Positions 1 to 8,838 of a stretch of 64,000 nucleotides of DNA are shown here, piece by piece. A program made the position numbers and the translations under genes. Source of the DNA: Ignavibacterium sp. (GTDB lineage Bacteria; Bacteroidota; Ignavibacteria; Ignavibacteriales; Ignavibacteriaceae); contig JAGXRK010000001.1 of assembly GCA_018335755.1 (NCBI GenBank), forward strand, positions 62,001 to 126,000, given 5' to 3'. The notes below the pieces were generated by a model. It saw only the letters and a program-made list of their open reading frames with translations, was not told the DNA's origin and did not search any database. Positions within the stretch are counted from its first letter, which is position 1. Each line of letters starts with the position of its first letter.

Positions 1-1751
1 ATTACACAACCAACAGCGGAACTAATTGGATTAATATAGTACCATCTGTAACAGCTGCCGGTGGAAGTTTTAGCTGGACAGTACCCAATACACCATCTGA
101 AAATTGTGCAGTTCTGGTTAGCGATATTAACAATGCGCTTCTTAATGATCAGAGTGATGATAAATTTACCATCAGTCCGCAAATAACACCGGAAATAATT
201 GTAACATCCCCCAACGGCGGGGAAAACTGGCAGAGCGGCGCATTAAAAAATATAACCTGGACAAGCGCCGTTGTTACAAATTTAAAGATTGATTATTCAA
301 CAAATAATGGTACAAATTGGGTAAACATAGTTGCTTCAACACCAGCATCATCGGCAACTTATGCCTGGACAGTTCCCAGCACACCATCAACTAACTGTAA
401 AGTTTTGATAAGTGATGTGAATAATGCACTTATAAATGATCAAAGTAACAATGTATTTTCAATATTTAATTACAACACAGGTTTAACCATAAATACCAGT
501 GTTAACTTTGGGGATGTAACAAAAACCAGCAGTTATAAGGCAATCGGTTTACCTGGCAATGTTAATATTCCATTAGCAAGTATGATGACCGGAAATCCCG
601 GAAAAGATAACGACTGGCGAGCTTTCTGGGATAATGGAACTTCACCACTAATTGAATTTAACGGCAGCAATACATTTACATTTATACCCGGTAAAGCATT
701 TTTTGTTATAAGTAAAAATCAGATTGTAATAAATCAAAATGTCAGTGCTGTTCAACTTGCGGCTGATAATACATACTCAATACCAATTCATAATGAATGG
801 AATTTAATTTCAAATCCGTTTGATAAAACAATTCCCTGGAGTAGTGTACAAGCTGCAAATAGTTTAACACAGCCAATGCATCACTTCCAAAACGGTAGTT
901 ATAATAGCCCGGCAAACTTAGAACCATATAATGGATATTATTTCTTTAATAGCAATGGATTGACTGCACTTAAAATTCCATATAGCATATCGGGTTTTCT
1001 TGAAAAAAGAGATTCTCCAGATAAAAAAGAATTAGAGATTAAACTTGGCTCAGGTAACGAAAATAAATCTCAAGTCACCATTGGGTTCTCTGAATTTGCT
1101 GAAATGGGCGTTGATCTTCTTGACATTTTCTCTCCGCCCTCAAAATTTTGTGAAATCAACATAAGCATACATAATAAGAAGATTGAAACATCCTATAAAT
1201 ATCTTAAGAAAGAATATAGAAAAGAAATTAACAAAGGTCAGGAGTTTAATATACTTGTTGAAAACAACTCGGATAGAAACTTAATAATGTTCTTTAGCGG
1301 GTTGGAGAGTTTTATAGATTATGAAACATACCTTCTCGATATAAACCGAAGTAAATCTTATGACTTAAAGAAAACAGAAAATATTGAGATAGAAAATAAT
1401 ATGAAATTAAAGTCATTTCAGCTTTTAATAGGAACTAAGGAATATATATCACAAAAGGAAACAAATCTTATTCCTAATGAATATTGTCTATATCAAAATT
1501 ATCCAAACCCTTTTAACCCATGCACTAAAATAAGTTGGAAGTCGCCAGTCGGCAGTCATCAAGTTCTTAAAGTCTTTGACGTCCTTGGAAGAGAAGTTGC
1601 AACACTCGTTGATGAATATAGATCAGCTGGAAGATATGAAGTTGAGTTTTATCCAGTATCCGGCATCCGGAATCCGGCATCCGGAATTTATTTCTATCAA
1701 TTACGTGCAGGTTCTTTTGTTGAAACAAAGAAAATGACATTACTCAGATAA
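1..1751 (+). CDS. T9SS-sorted secreted protein with PNGGE-type repeats (5' partial)
   Basis: The reading frame is open from the left edge (first full codon at 3), so the start lies outside the window; the ATG at 405 is only an internal Met. At least two copies of a roughly 90-residue beta-sandwich repeat are visible, each with '(P)NGGE.W..G....I.W' and 'STNNGTNW..I' features. They are followed by a region of about 170 residues without a recognised family ('GLPGNVNIPLASMMTG'), and then by a T9SS sorting tail with 'YQNYPNPFNPCTKISW' and 'KKMTLLR' at the very end. T9SS cargo is carried across the outer membrane and the tail is usually cleaved on export. The hinge before the last strand carries an in-frame tandem 14-bp repeat. 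The protein is probably surface-bound or released; its ligand is unknown. Confidence 0.85.
   Translation, partial: YTTNSGTNWINIVPSVTAAGGSFSWTVPNTPSENCAVLVSDINNALLNDQSDDKFTISPQITPEIIVTSPNGGENWQSGALKNITWTSAVVTNLKIDYSTNNGTNWVNIVASTPASSATYAWTVPSTPSTNCKVLISDVNNALINDQSNNVFSIFNYNTGLTINTSVNFGDVTKTSSYKAIGLPGNVNIPLASMMTGNPGKDNDWRAFWDNGTSPLIEFNGSNTFTFIPGKAFFVISKNQIVINQNVSAVQLAADNTYSIPIHNEWNLISNPFDKTIPWSSVQAANSLTQPMHHFQNGSYNSPANLEPYNGYYFFNSNGLTALKIPYSISGFLEKRDSPDKKELEIKLGSGNENKSQVTIGFSEFAEMGVDLLDIFSPPSKFCEINISIHNKKIETSYKYLKKEYRKEINKGQEFNILVENNSDRNLIMFFSGLESFIDYETYLLDINRSKSYDLKKTENIEIENNMKLKSFQLLIGTKEYISQKETNLIPNEYCLYQNYPNPFNPCTKISWKSPVGSHQVLKVFDVLGREVATLVDEYRSAGRYEVEFYPVSGIRNPASGIYFYQLRAGSFVETKKMTLLR
1658..1685 (+). 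repeat. 14-bp tandem repeat in the sorting-tail hinge
   Basis: Two exact copies of atccggcatccgga stand head to tail at 1658-1671 and 1672-1685. They encode part of 'VSGIRNPASG' in the variable hinge between 'YEVEF' and 'ASGIYFYQL' of the sorting tail. Other tails in the window have a shorter hinge, so this is probably an in-frame insertion. Confidence 0.8.
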
Positions 1752-1806
1752 ATTTATCAGCGGCTGGTGGTTAAGGTCTCCCCCCGGGCCTTCTGCCAGA
1801 GCTGAG

Positions 1807-1838
1807 CCCCGGCGCGAAAGCGTCGGGGTGCTATTTTA
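1807..1838 (+). terminator. Rho-independent terminator
   Basis: An 8-bp GC-rich stem (ccccggcg and cgtcgggg, one G-U pair) with loop cgaaag is followed by the T-rich run tgctattttattt. It lies 56 bases after the stop codon of the first gene and before the next gene. Confidence 0.65.
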
Positions 1839-1902
1839 TTTCATTTGAAAATATTTTTCCCGCTACGCTAATCACAAATAAATGATCAACAACCTAAAAA
1901 CC

Positions 1903-1910
1903 AAAGGAGG
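1903..1910 (+). promoter_or_regulatory. Ribosome binding site that sets the start at 1915
   Basis: A near-perfect aaaggagg sits 4 bases before the ATG at 1915. It rules out the upstream in-frame ATG at 1882, which would add 11 polar residues before the signal peptide. Confidence 0.8.
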
Positions 1911-1914
1911 TTTT

Positions 1915-2451
1915 ATGAAAATCATAAAACAATCAGCTTTCGTTGTCTCGACATTATTGCTGCTGTTTTTGTTTTCCGGAATACTGACAGCGCAAAACCA
2001 GATACCCATCAGCGTTATAAGCAGTGGTGGCGAAAGGCAGTCAAATGCCAATTATGTAATTACCGGAACGCTGGGTCAGGTTAGTGCCGGTTTAAGCACC
2101 ACAACCAGCTTTAAACTGCAATCCGGTTTCTGGCATCTATATTACCAGGATGTAGTTGTTAATGTTGAAGAAGAAGATCTTCTTCCACTAACCTATAAGC
2201 TGGAACAGAATTACCCTAACCCCTTTAATCCCTCAACAATAATAAAGTTTGCGGTACCTGAAAGAACCCGTGTGCTGATAAAAATATACGACATACTCGG
2301 CGGGGAGGTGTCTACTCTTGTTAATGAAGAACTTGATGCCGGCCGGTATGAAAAAACGTTTAACGCCGCAGCGCTTTCAACAGGAGTATATATATACAGA
2401 ATTCAGGCAGGCAGTTATGTGAATACAAAAAAAATGCTGTTGATTAAGTAG
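1915..2451 (+). CDS. Small T9SS-sorted secreted protein
   Basis: A 178-residue protein. Residues 1-28 form a signal peptide (positively charged start, hydrophobic core, 'LTAQN'). A short middle region carries 'ISVISSGGERQSNANYVITGTLGQVSAG...KLQSGFW', a segment I know from many small FCB-group secreted proteins with no assigned function. Residues from about 95 onward are a complete T9SS sorting tail ('LEQNYPNPFNPSTIIKF', 'VLIKIYDILGGEV', 'GVYIYRIQAG', ending 'KKMLLIK'). The start follows the strong ribosome binding site rather than the earlier ATG. The body is little more than a linker, so the protein may be a surface-attached tag or structural piece. The role is unknown. Confidence 0.8.
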   Translation: MKIIKQSAFVVSTLLLLFLFSGILTAQNQIPISVISSGGERQSNANYVITGTLGQVSAGLSTTTSFKLQSGFWHLYYQDVVVNVEEEDLLPLTYKLEQNYPNPFNPSTIIKFAVPERTRVLIKIYDILGGEVSTLVNEELDAGRYEKTFNAAALSTGVYIYRIQAGSYVNTKKMLLIK

Positions 2452-2517
2452 TCAGTGTTTATAAAAGCAATTTCTAATTGAATCATTTAATCACAAAAAA
2501 ATATAATGGAGATAAAA

Positions 2518-4548
2518 ATGAAACGGATATTATTCATATTAAGTCTTTTATGCTTTTTGTCGGTCAGTGTATTCGGACAGGCAATACCCAAGCAATTTGA
2601 TTACCAGGGAGTGCTTAAAACATCGGCAGGCGGCGTAGTTCCCGATGGTAACTATCCAATGACATTCAGAATTTATAATGATCCCACAGGAGGCACAGCA
2701 TTGTGGACTGAAACACAAACAGTTGCAGTAGCAAACGGAATATTTTCCGTTCATCTTGGAAGCAATACAGCAATCGCAGGAGTGCCGTTCAACAGAATTC
2801 ATTTCTTAGGGATTACTCTCGGCACAGAACCGGAATTACTGCCAAGGACAATGTTAACACCTTCTCCATATTCATTTATGAGTATGGATATAATGGACGA
2901 AGCAGTAACAACAACTAAAATTCACGATGGAGCAGTAACCGGAGCCAAAATTGGAAGTAACCAGGTAGTAAAAAGTTTGAATGGAATTAAAGATGATGTA
3001 ACTCTGGTTGCGGGGACAAACATAACTCTTACTCCCAGCGGCAATAATATTACAATTAATGCTGCGGGAGGCGGTGGCGGCGGAACTGTAACCCAGGTTA
3101 ATACGGGTGCAGGTCTAACAGGAGGACCAATTACAACGACTGGAACTATAAGTATTCCGAATGATGGAATAACCAGTGCAATGCTGCAAAGCAACTCAGT
3201 TACATCAGCAAAAATTACAGACGGAACTATTGCTACTGCTGATCTTGCAAATAATTCTGTTACCAGTGTAAAAATTGTTGATGCTACTATAACAGCTGCT
3301 GATATTGGTGCGACACAAGTTGTTAAGGCATTAAATAATTTAAAAGATAATGTTACACTTGTTGCAGGAAGTAATATTACTATAACCCCAAGTGGTCAGA
3401 ATCTTACAATAGCATCAACTGCCGGTGGTGTGGGAGGAAGTGGAACCACTAATTATTTACCAAGATTTTCAGCTTCAACAACTTTGGGTAATTCAATAAT
3501 TTATCAAAGTGCAAGTAATATCGGTATAAATAAAACATCTCCTGAACAACGCTTGCATGTTAATGGTGCTGTCGTACTAGAAAAATCCACAAGCGCTGTG
3601 GATAGATTATATTTGAAAACTGCAACCCAAAATGATCCCGGTCGTTATGGAATCAGATTTTCCAATAATGAAATTGCGCCATTTGAAGGAGATGATATTG
3701 GGAATCAGGTTTTTAGTTTTATGTCAACCTGGGGACAAAACAGGACCTATGATGCAAAGCTGCAAATTGTTGGTAAAGGAACAAGTACCTGGGGCAATAT
3801 GTTAGAGTTAACTCACAATGGAAGTAGAGGAATAATTAGTACAGATGTTGGAAATATTATAATAACTCCGGCAGGTGGATATGTTGGTATAGGAACAACA
3901 ACCCCAAGCAGCACTTTGCACGCCCTTCATTCTAATGGTAATTATGGTCGAATAGCAACTTCTCTTGATGGTATAGCGGCATATTCAAATATATCCAGCG
4001 GTTATGCAATTTACGGGATTCAAGGAGCTAATGCACAATATGCAGGCCGTTTTTCTGGTAATGTTTCAGTAACCGGGACATTAAGTAAAGGCGGTGGTTC
4101 ATTTAAAATAGATCATCCATTAGATCCTGCTAATAAATATCTATATCACTCCTTTGTCGAATCACCTGATATGATGAACATTTATAATGGAAATGTAACA
4201 ACAGATGGTTCCGGTTATGCAGTAGTTTCACTTCCGGATTGGTTTGAAGCACTTAATAAGGATTTCAGATATCAGTTAACCGTTATTGGTGATTTTGCCC
4301 AGGCAATAATTGCGCAGGAAGTACAGGGAAATCAGTTTGCAATAAGAACTGACAAACCAAACATTAAAGTATCCTGGCAGGTAACCGGTATTCGTAAAGA
4401 TGCTTTTGCAGAAAAATATAGAATACCGGTTGAAGAGATTAAGAAAGATGATGAAATAGGTAAATATATTCATCCTGACGCTTTCGGAATCCCAGAATCA
4501 TCAGGTATAGATTATGAAAGAAACAGAAATGCATTAGATAGAAAATGA
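2518..4548 (+). CDS. Secreted modular repeat protein, paralogue of the 8839 gene
   Basis: A 676-residue protein starting at the ATG at 2518, because ggag in the in-frame codons before it has ribosome-binding spacing. It has a signal peptide ending near 'VFGQAIPKQ'. A conserved N-terminal module follows ('FDYQGVLK...FRIYNDPTGGTALWTETQ...HLGS', then 'LTPSPYSFMSMDIMDEAVTTTKI'). Next comes a duplicated segment of about 50 residues ('NQVVKSLNGIKDDVTLVAGTNITLTPSGNNITI' and its second copy near 'ALNNLKDNVTLVAGSNITITPSG'), a Gly/Thr-rich middle ('IGINKTSPEQRLHVNG', 'VGIGTTTPSSTLHA') like phage-fibre or adhesin stalks, and a conserved C-terminal domain of about 130 residues starting 'GGSFKIDHPLDPANKYLYHSFVESPDM'. 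No sorting tail is present. An extracellular fibre or adhesin is likely; the exact role is unknown. Confidence 0.75.
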   Translation: MKRILFILSLLCFLSVSVFGQAIPKQFDYQGVLKTSAGGVVPDGNYPMTFRIYNDPTGGTALWTETQTVAVANGIFSVHLGSNTAIAGVPFNRIHFLGITLGTEPELLPRTMLTPSPYSFMSMDIMDEAVTTTKIHDGAVTGAKIGSNQVVKSLNGIKDDVTLVAGTNITLTPSGNNITINAAGGGGGGTVTQVNTGAGLTGGPITTTGTISIPNDGITSAMLQSNSVTSAKITDGTIATADLANNSVTSVKIVDATITAADIGATQVVKALNNLKDNVTLVAGSNITITPSGQNLTIASTAGGVGGSGTTNYLPRFSASTTLGNSIIYQSASNIGINKTSPEQRLHVNGAVVLEKSTSAVDRLYLKTATQNDPGRYGIRFSNNEIAPFEGDDIGNQVFSFMSTWGQNRTYDAKLQIVGKGTSTWGNMLELTHNGSRGIISTDVGNIIITPAGGYVGIGTTTPSSTLHALHSNGNYGRIATSLDGIAAYSNISSGYAIYGIQGANAQYAGRFSGNVSVTGTLSKGGGSFKIDHPLDPANKYLYHSFVESPDMMNIYNGNVTTDGSGYAVVSLPDWFEALNKDFRYQLTVIGDFAQAIIAQEVQGNQFAIRTDKPNIKVSWQVTGIRKDAFAEKYRIPVEEIKKDDEIGKYIHPDAFGIPESSGIDYERNRNALDRK

Positions 4549-4599
4549 TTCACCTCCTGTTAATAAGATTTAATTGACTATTCAGGGAAGCATAAGGCA

Positions 4600-4640
4600 G
4601 CGGCGGTTCATTGAATCGCCGCCTCATTAAAATTTATTTA
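4600..4640 (+). terminator. Rho-independent terminator after the 2518 gene
   Basis: A stem of about 8 to 11 bp (left arm gcggcggttca, matching right arm ending in cgccgc at 4622, one G-U pair) with a short loop is followed by ctcattaaaatttatttatt. It lies about 50 bases after the stop codon. Confidence 0.65.
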
Positions 4641-4791
4641 TTAAATCAATTCACTATAATTACTTAAATAATAATACAGTTTACAACCCGACGTTATTAA
4701 ACTCTAAGAAAATAAAAATAATCACTTAGAAAATTTTTTAAATTTCCGTAAATACCAATCAATCCATATTCAAATACTTAGCGGAGGTACT

Positions 4792-5475
4792 ATGTTACGA
4801 TTCACATTGTTAATATCGTTTTGCTTCTTGCTCATTTTTAATACAGGCTATCCTCAAACCCTTCCAATTAAAATTGGTGTCTTTGGAGCAGTATCATTAC
4901 CGGCCGGTGATTTTGGTGATGATAAGAGTTTTAATCTCGAATCTGGGCGAGGAGATGGCTTTGCTACAGTTGGTTTTGGTGGAGGTTTAGAGCTGCTTTA
5001 TCCGGTAGGTGCACCTGGATTAAACTGGCACACTACAGCAGGATTTCTGTATAATGGTTTTGATGATAAGGAACTGATAAATTATATCGATGAAGATAAT
5101 ATCGATGTTGATGCAGGCAATTATTTTATTATTCCAGTTATGACAGGACTTAGTTACAAAGCACCCCTTTCAAGTGGGCTCGACGCACTATTTATTGGTC
5201 AACTGGGTTTATCTTTTATTAAGAAGACTACTATAGAATTATTTGAGCCGGAAACCGATTATTCTCTTGAAGCAGAATTTGGAATGGCAACATCCTTTAC
5301 CATTGGAGTTGGAGCAGGATTACTTTTTAATGATAAATTTAATGTTACTTTCCGATACTTAGGATGTGGTCAGCCGGAGTTTGATGTTACATTTAATGAA
5401 AATGGAAACACAGATGATGGGGAGGCAGAGATATCAGTAGGAGTGTTCTTGATTTCTCTAGGTATATACTTTTAA
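4792..5475 (+). CDS. Outer-membrane beta-barrel protein
   Basis: A 227-residue protein with a signal peptide (hydrophobic core, cleavage near 'GYPQTLP'). The rest alternates short amphipathic strands, ending in 'ISVGVFLISLGIYF' with a C-terminal aromatic residue, as expected of an 8-stranded OmpA-type barrel. Glycine-rich turns ('GGGLELLYPVGAPG', 'IGVGAGLLFNDKFNVTFRYLG') support this. The ATG at 4792 has ggagg at 4783-4787. The gene stands alone between two terminators. Substrate and binding partner are unknown. Confidence 0.75.
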   Translation: MLRFTLLISFCFLLIFNTGYPQTLPIKIGVFGAVSLPAGDFGDDKSFNLESGRGDGFATVGFGGGLELLYPVGAPGLNWHTTAGFLYNGFDDKELINYIDEDNIDVDAGNYFIIPVMTGLSYKAPLSSGLDALFIGQLGLSFIKKTTIELFEPETDYSLEAEFGMATSFTIGVGAGLLFNDKFNVTFRYLGCGQPEFDVTFNENGNTDDGEAEISVGVFLISLGIYF

Positions 5476-5567
5476 TGCGGAATATTAATTGTTTTGATAA
5501 TAAACAGGATACCGTCTAAACTATTCCGCTGTATTTATTCAAAGCAATATAAATATATCAAATTATT

Positions 5568-5628
5568 CAGAGTGTTTGGTACTTTATGATTATAGAATGC
5601 CGAACGCTCTGGTTTATTTTATTTATTT
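5568..5628 (+). terminator. Probable terminator after the barrel gene
   Basis: A 12-bp stem with two G-U pairs (5568-5579 against 5600-5611, 'cagagtgtttgg' and 'ccgaacgctctg') and a 20-base loop is followed by gtttattttatttattttc. It lies about 90 bases after the stop codon at 5475. Confidence 0.55.
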
Positions 5629-5711
5629 TCTGATTTATTCTTCGGTTTTCCTGCCAGTATTAATTCGGAAATTGCTCCGATATTCAAAATTTAAATACTT
5701 CTTTTAAATAA

Positions 5712-6572
5712 ATGAAAACATATCAAGGTCAGACAGATAAAATAAAAAAAATTGAACTTGAATCATCAATTGAACAAATAACCTGGTCAGCTCCACATGC
5801 AGCTGTCGGTGGTAAAGTTAGTTTAGACGTATTTACTCACTTTGTAGGAAATAATTCTGAAATTAAAATTGAACTGACTGACAAATCAGGAAAAACAATT
5901 GAAACTTTAAAAGGGAATATTATTGGTAACCATTACTGGAAGCAGATAATAGTACCGGGAAAAGCAAATGATGAATTATATGCTGAAGTCAAATTGCCAA
6001 AGCTGGGGTTAAGCAAAAAATCAAATCGCTTATATGTTTATCCTGCAATACTAATAAAAAATTGTAAATGGGATAAGAAAGAAGCCCGTCGCGGAGATGT
6101 TTTAAAGTTAACTGCAGATGTGGAAAATGCTTACGAAGGCACAGAAGCGGAGATACAAATATGGGAACACGATTCTGATGGTGCGCATGATTTTATTGCC
6201 AAGTTTCCTGCTTTAGTTAAAAATAAAAAAATAGAAGCAGGGTGGGAATATGAATACCTTGAGGATACAGATGACATACCCACAAAAGAGGAAAGCGAAA
6301 AAGGCTATAATCCGCCGGAATATTTTTTCCGGGTTATTGTTACCGGAGTTTCCGCAGATTCAGGATTGTTGGAGTTTAAAGATTGGATTGAGATAAATTT
6401 GCTTGACGAATTTGGCGAACCAATGGCAGATGTAAAATATGTAATTAAAATTTCAGATGGATCTGAAATAGAAGGGCAACTTGATAAAAACGGAAATGCA
6501 AAGGTTGAGGATGTTAAACCAGGTCCATATTGGATATACTTCCCGGATCTTGATTATGAATTAGAGTATTAG
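5712..6572 (+). CDS. Ig-like protein ending in a VgrG-extension-type domain
   Basis: A 286-residue protein with no signal peptide, unlike almost every neighbour. Residues 20-110 and 110-230 look like two Ig-like modules ('WSAPHAAVGGKVSLDVFTHF', then 'KNCKWDKKEARRGDVLKLTADVENAYEGTEAEIQIWEHD'). Residues 230-283 ('IEINLLDEFGEPMADVKYVI', 'DGSEIEGQLDKNGNAKVEDV', 'PGPYWIYFPDLD') match the carboxypeptidase-regulatory-like domain that I know from C-terminal extensions of VgrG spike and related contractile-system proteins. No VgrG, sheath or baseplate gene lies in the window. It ends at an amber codon, and the same frame continues open into the 6600 gene. No good ribosome binding site precedes the ATG. 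An effector carrier or adaptor is an inference. Confidence 0.6.
   Translation: MKTYQGQTDKIKKIELESSIEQITWSAPHAAVGGKVSLDVFTHFVGNNSEIKIELTDKSGKTIETLKGNIIGNHYWKQIIVPGKANDELYAEVKLPKLGLSKKSNRLYVYPAILIKNCKWDKKEARRGDVLKLTADVENAYEGTEAEIQIWEHDSDGAHDFIAKFPALVKNKKIEAGWEYEYLEDTDDIPTKEESEKGYNPPEYFFRVIVTGVSADSGLLEFKDWIEINLLDEFGEPMADVKYVIKISDGSEIEGQLDKNGNAKVEDVKPGPYWIYFPDLDYELEY
6570..6572 (+). other. Single in-frame amber codon between the 5712 and 6600 genes
   Basis: TAG at 6570-6572 ends the first gene. The nine codons that follow (6573-6599) contain no stop and lead straight into the ATG at 6600 in the same frame. The candidate ribosome binding site gggag at 6595-6599 touches that ATG, which is too close for normal use. 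Confidence 0.85.
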
Positions 6573-6599
6573 ATATCAACAAAAAATCCTTTATGGGAG

Positions 6600-8402
6600 A
6601 TGGCTGATAAACTGAAATCGCTTAGTAGAGAAAGTAGCACGAGCGGTACTATATATACAAAACAAAAAGAATCTCCACCATTTTACGGAGTAAAATCTGA
6701 ATTCAGACCGGATGTTTATTGGGATATCCCCCGTTATGGTTGGTTTCCATCAGGTAATGCAAAGGTTACACAGATAATATATAATAATAATGACTTGCGC
6801 ATTCGCATTGCAGCATTCATTTCGCCAAAACCGGAGAATGTCAGTGCTTTCTTTCCCAGTAATGAATTCAGAATAGGCGTAAGAACATCTGATATACACG
6901 ATGCTATTAAGGCTCGTATTGATGCCGCTAAGGAATTTTTGGAATTGGAACGAAATGATAAACTTGATACGGATTTATTTAATAAAGGAAAGATTGCTTC
7001 TGAGTCAATTAAAAATCTAGAAATAAAATTAAGTTTATTAGAAAATACTTTTGAAGTGATGAAGGGAATTATAAACAAAGGTTGGACACACATAATAATT
7101 GTATCTGCCTGGAAAGAGGGAAAAACAGACAGACTCGATTTAAATGCTGATTTTTTTGATGTGTTTTATCCGAAAGATGCATTTCCGATTGCAGGATATA
7201 TTTCTGGTTCACCATCCTGGGTTAGTCGTGATGATTTTATCTGGCAGTTTTTCCCTAAAGGGGTTGCGGTTCAATCAAAAGCAGGAAAAAATATACTCTG
7301 GAATCGTTTCGAATACATCATAGAATCTAAAGAACTCGATAATATTAAAATAACTTTTAATCATAGTACTATTGATGTTATAAATGAGAATGAAGATAAA
7401 GTTGAGAAACTGGTCGTTCAAAAAAAATGGCCTACTGTTAAAGAGGTTGTGCAGAGTATCGAAGACAATCTCAAGAATAAACCATATGGTAACAAAGCAG
7501 ATAGAGCAAGGAAAAATGCTGTTAAATGGGTTGAACGTTTTCTAATTCGTGCTCGACAACTTGAAAAAAGAAAAAAAACAAAGTTCGCAAAAGAAAATGA
7601 AGAAGCTGCAGAAAAAGTAATGGAATATGTGCGAGCTAGCCTTGAAAATGAACAAAAAAAAATCATTTCCGACCTAAATGGTATTACTGATCCGATGAGC
7701 AGAAAAGTAGATGAAATCTCCAAAGAAGCTTTAACTAACCTAAGCGAATTAATGATGGTTGGTGGTGAAGTCGAGCAAGGTGAATTAACAACAAATACGA
7801 CAAAATCTATTGTCAATATTTTTAAGGATAGAGCCGAATTACAGCTTGATGAATTAAAAAATTCAGATTACAATGATAAAAATTTTAAATCCAAAGCTGT
7901 AAAAACAATTAATACAATTTCACAACTACAACTCTTGCCCGATGAATCAGATCCTGTTCTTAACAAAAGGAGTAACGATGAAATTCTAAATGAGACGATG
8001 GAATTACTTAGTAAAAAAATAGTTGTACAAATTAAAGATCTCGGTAATCCAAGTGTTCAATGGGATGCTATGAAATTAGTAAAGCTGCATGAACAAAATT
8101 ATCAATTAGGTGAAACACACAAACCCGACGATGATACACTTAATGAATTAAGAACTAAAAGCTTTAAGGAGATTGAGAAAGTTTATTCACTAAATCAATC
8201 CTTAAATAAAAAATTGAGATTACTGATTTCGGTTCACGTAAGAATGCTTAAAGGCAGATTACCAAAGGAATTATATAAAGATATAAACGTAAAAAACTAC
8301 TTGCATGAACTTAAAGCACCTATACGCGAAGAAGTATCCAAGGGTGATAAATCTTTAGATCCGAGTAAAGTTCCAGAGAGAACAGATGAAAATAAAGTAT
8401 GA
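6600..8402 (+). CDS. Unrecognised 600-residue protein, partner of the 5712 gene
   Basis: I do not recognise this protein. The N-terminal part (about 1-270) is aromatic and mixed in character ('FRPDVYWDIPRYGWFPSGNAKV', 'AGYISGSPSWVSRDDFIWQFFPKGVAV'). From about 280 on it is highly charged and predicted helical, with coiled-coil-like runs such as 'VERFLIRARQLEKRKKTKFAKENEEAAEKV'. No signal peptide, membrane segment or sorting tail is seen. It follows the 5712 gene by 27 bases in the same frame with no proper ribosome binding site of its own, so translational coupling, readthrough or a recently split fusion are all possible. Linked to a VgrG-extension-type domain, it could be a cargo or toxin of a contractile system, but no catalytic motif is visible. 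Confidence 0.6.
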   Translation: MADKLKSLSRESSTSGTIYTKQKESPPFYGVKSEFRPDVYWDIPRYGWFPSGNAKVTQIIYNNNDLRIRIAAFISPKPENVSAFFPSNEFRIGVRTSDIHDAIKARIDAAKEFLELERNDKLDTDLFNKGKIASESIKNLEIKLSLLENTFEVMKGIINKGWTHIIIVSAWKEGKTDRLDLNADFFDVFYPKDAFPIAGYISGSPSWVSRDDFIWQFFPKGVAVQSKAGKNILWNRFEYIIESKELDNIKITFNHSTIDVINENEDKVEKLVVQKKWPTVKEVVQSIEDNLKNKPYGNKADRARKNAVKWVERFLIRARQLEKRKKTKFAKENEEAAEKVMEYVRASLENEQKKIISDLNGITDPMSRKVDEISKEALTNLSELMMVGGEVEQGELTTNTTKSIVNIFKDRAELQLDELKNSDYNDKNFKSKAVKTINTISQLQLLPDESDPVLNKRSNDEILNETMELLSKKIVVQIKDLGNPSVQWDAMKLVKLHEQNYQLGETHKPDDDTLNELRTKSFKEIEKVYSLNQSLNKKLRLLISVHVRMLKGRLPKELYKDINVKNYLHELKAPIREEVSKGDKSLDPSKVPERTDENKV

Positions 8403-8583
8403 TTTGGAATAAATAACTACGAAAGCAAGATGTAGATTATGATTACTTTGATGATTACCTGAAAGTAAGAAGAAAATGATTTAACAAATAGCATTCAATT
8501 CTTTTCATTGATTACAAAGATGTTCTTTAAGAAATAAGTTCCGGATATATCTCAAAACTGTCCATATAGAAACAAAAGAAGAT

Positions 8584-8786
8584 ATGATGCAATTAGCGTA
8601 TAAACTGGAACAGAACTATCCGAATCCGTTTAATCCCGTAACAGTAATTAAATTCTCGGTATCTGAGAGGAGTAATGTTGTATTGAAAATCTATGATATA
8701 CTCGGGAGCGAAGTTGCAGCACTTATAAAACAGGAAATGAAATCCGGAAATTATATCGTCATAAAAAAATGCCGCTGATAAAATAA
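8584..8786 (+). pseudogene. Orphan T9SS sorting tail with internal deletion
   Basis: An isolated sorting tail without a cargo body: 'YKLEQNYPNPFNPVTVIKF', 'VVLKIYDILGSEVAAL', 'MKSGNY'. It then jumps to the end of a tail in another frame: codons 8763-8786 read 'KKMPLIK' and stop. The roughly 25 residues normally between 'GxY' and 'TKKM' are missing, so a deletion fused the two ends and shifted the frame; read in the first frame it ends at 8778. Upstream the frame closes at a TGA at 8509. The stretch 8403-8583 holds no other gene. Confidence 0.75.
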
Positions 8787-8838
8787 ATCGATGATTCTTA
8801 ATGTTTTAAGAACTAATAAAAACATAAGGGAGATTAAA

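Noticed and set aside
1658..1685. CRISPR-like direct repeats
   Set aside because: Only two 14-bp units without spacers, inside a coding frame.
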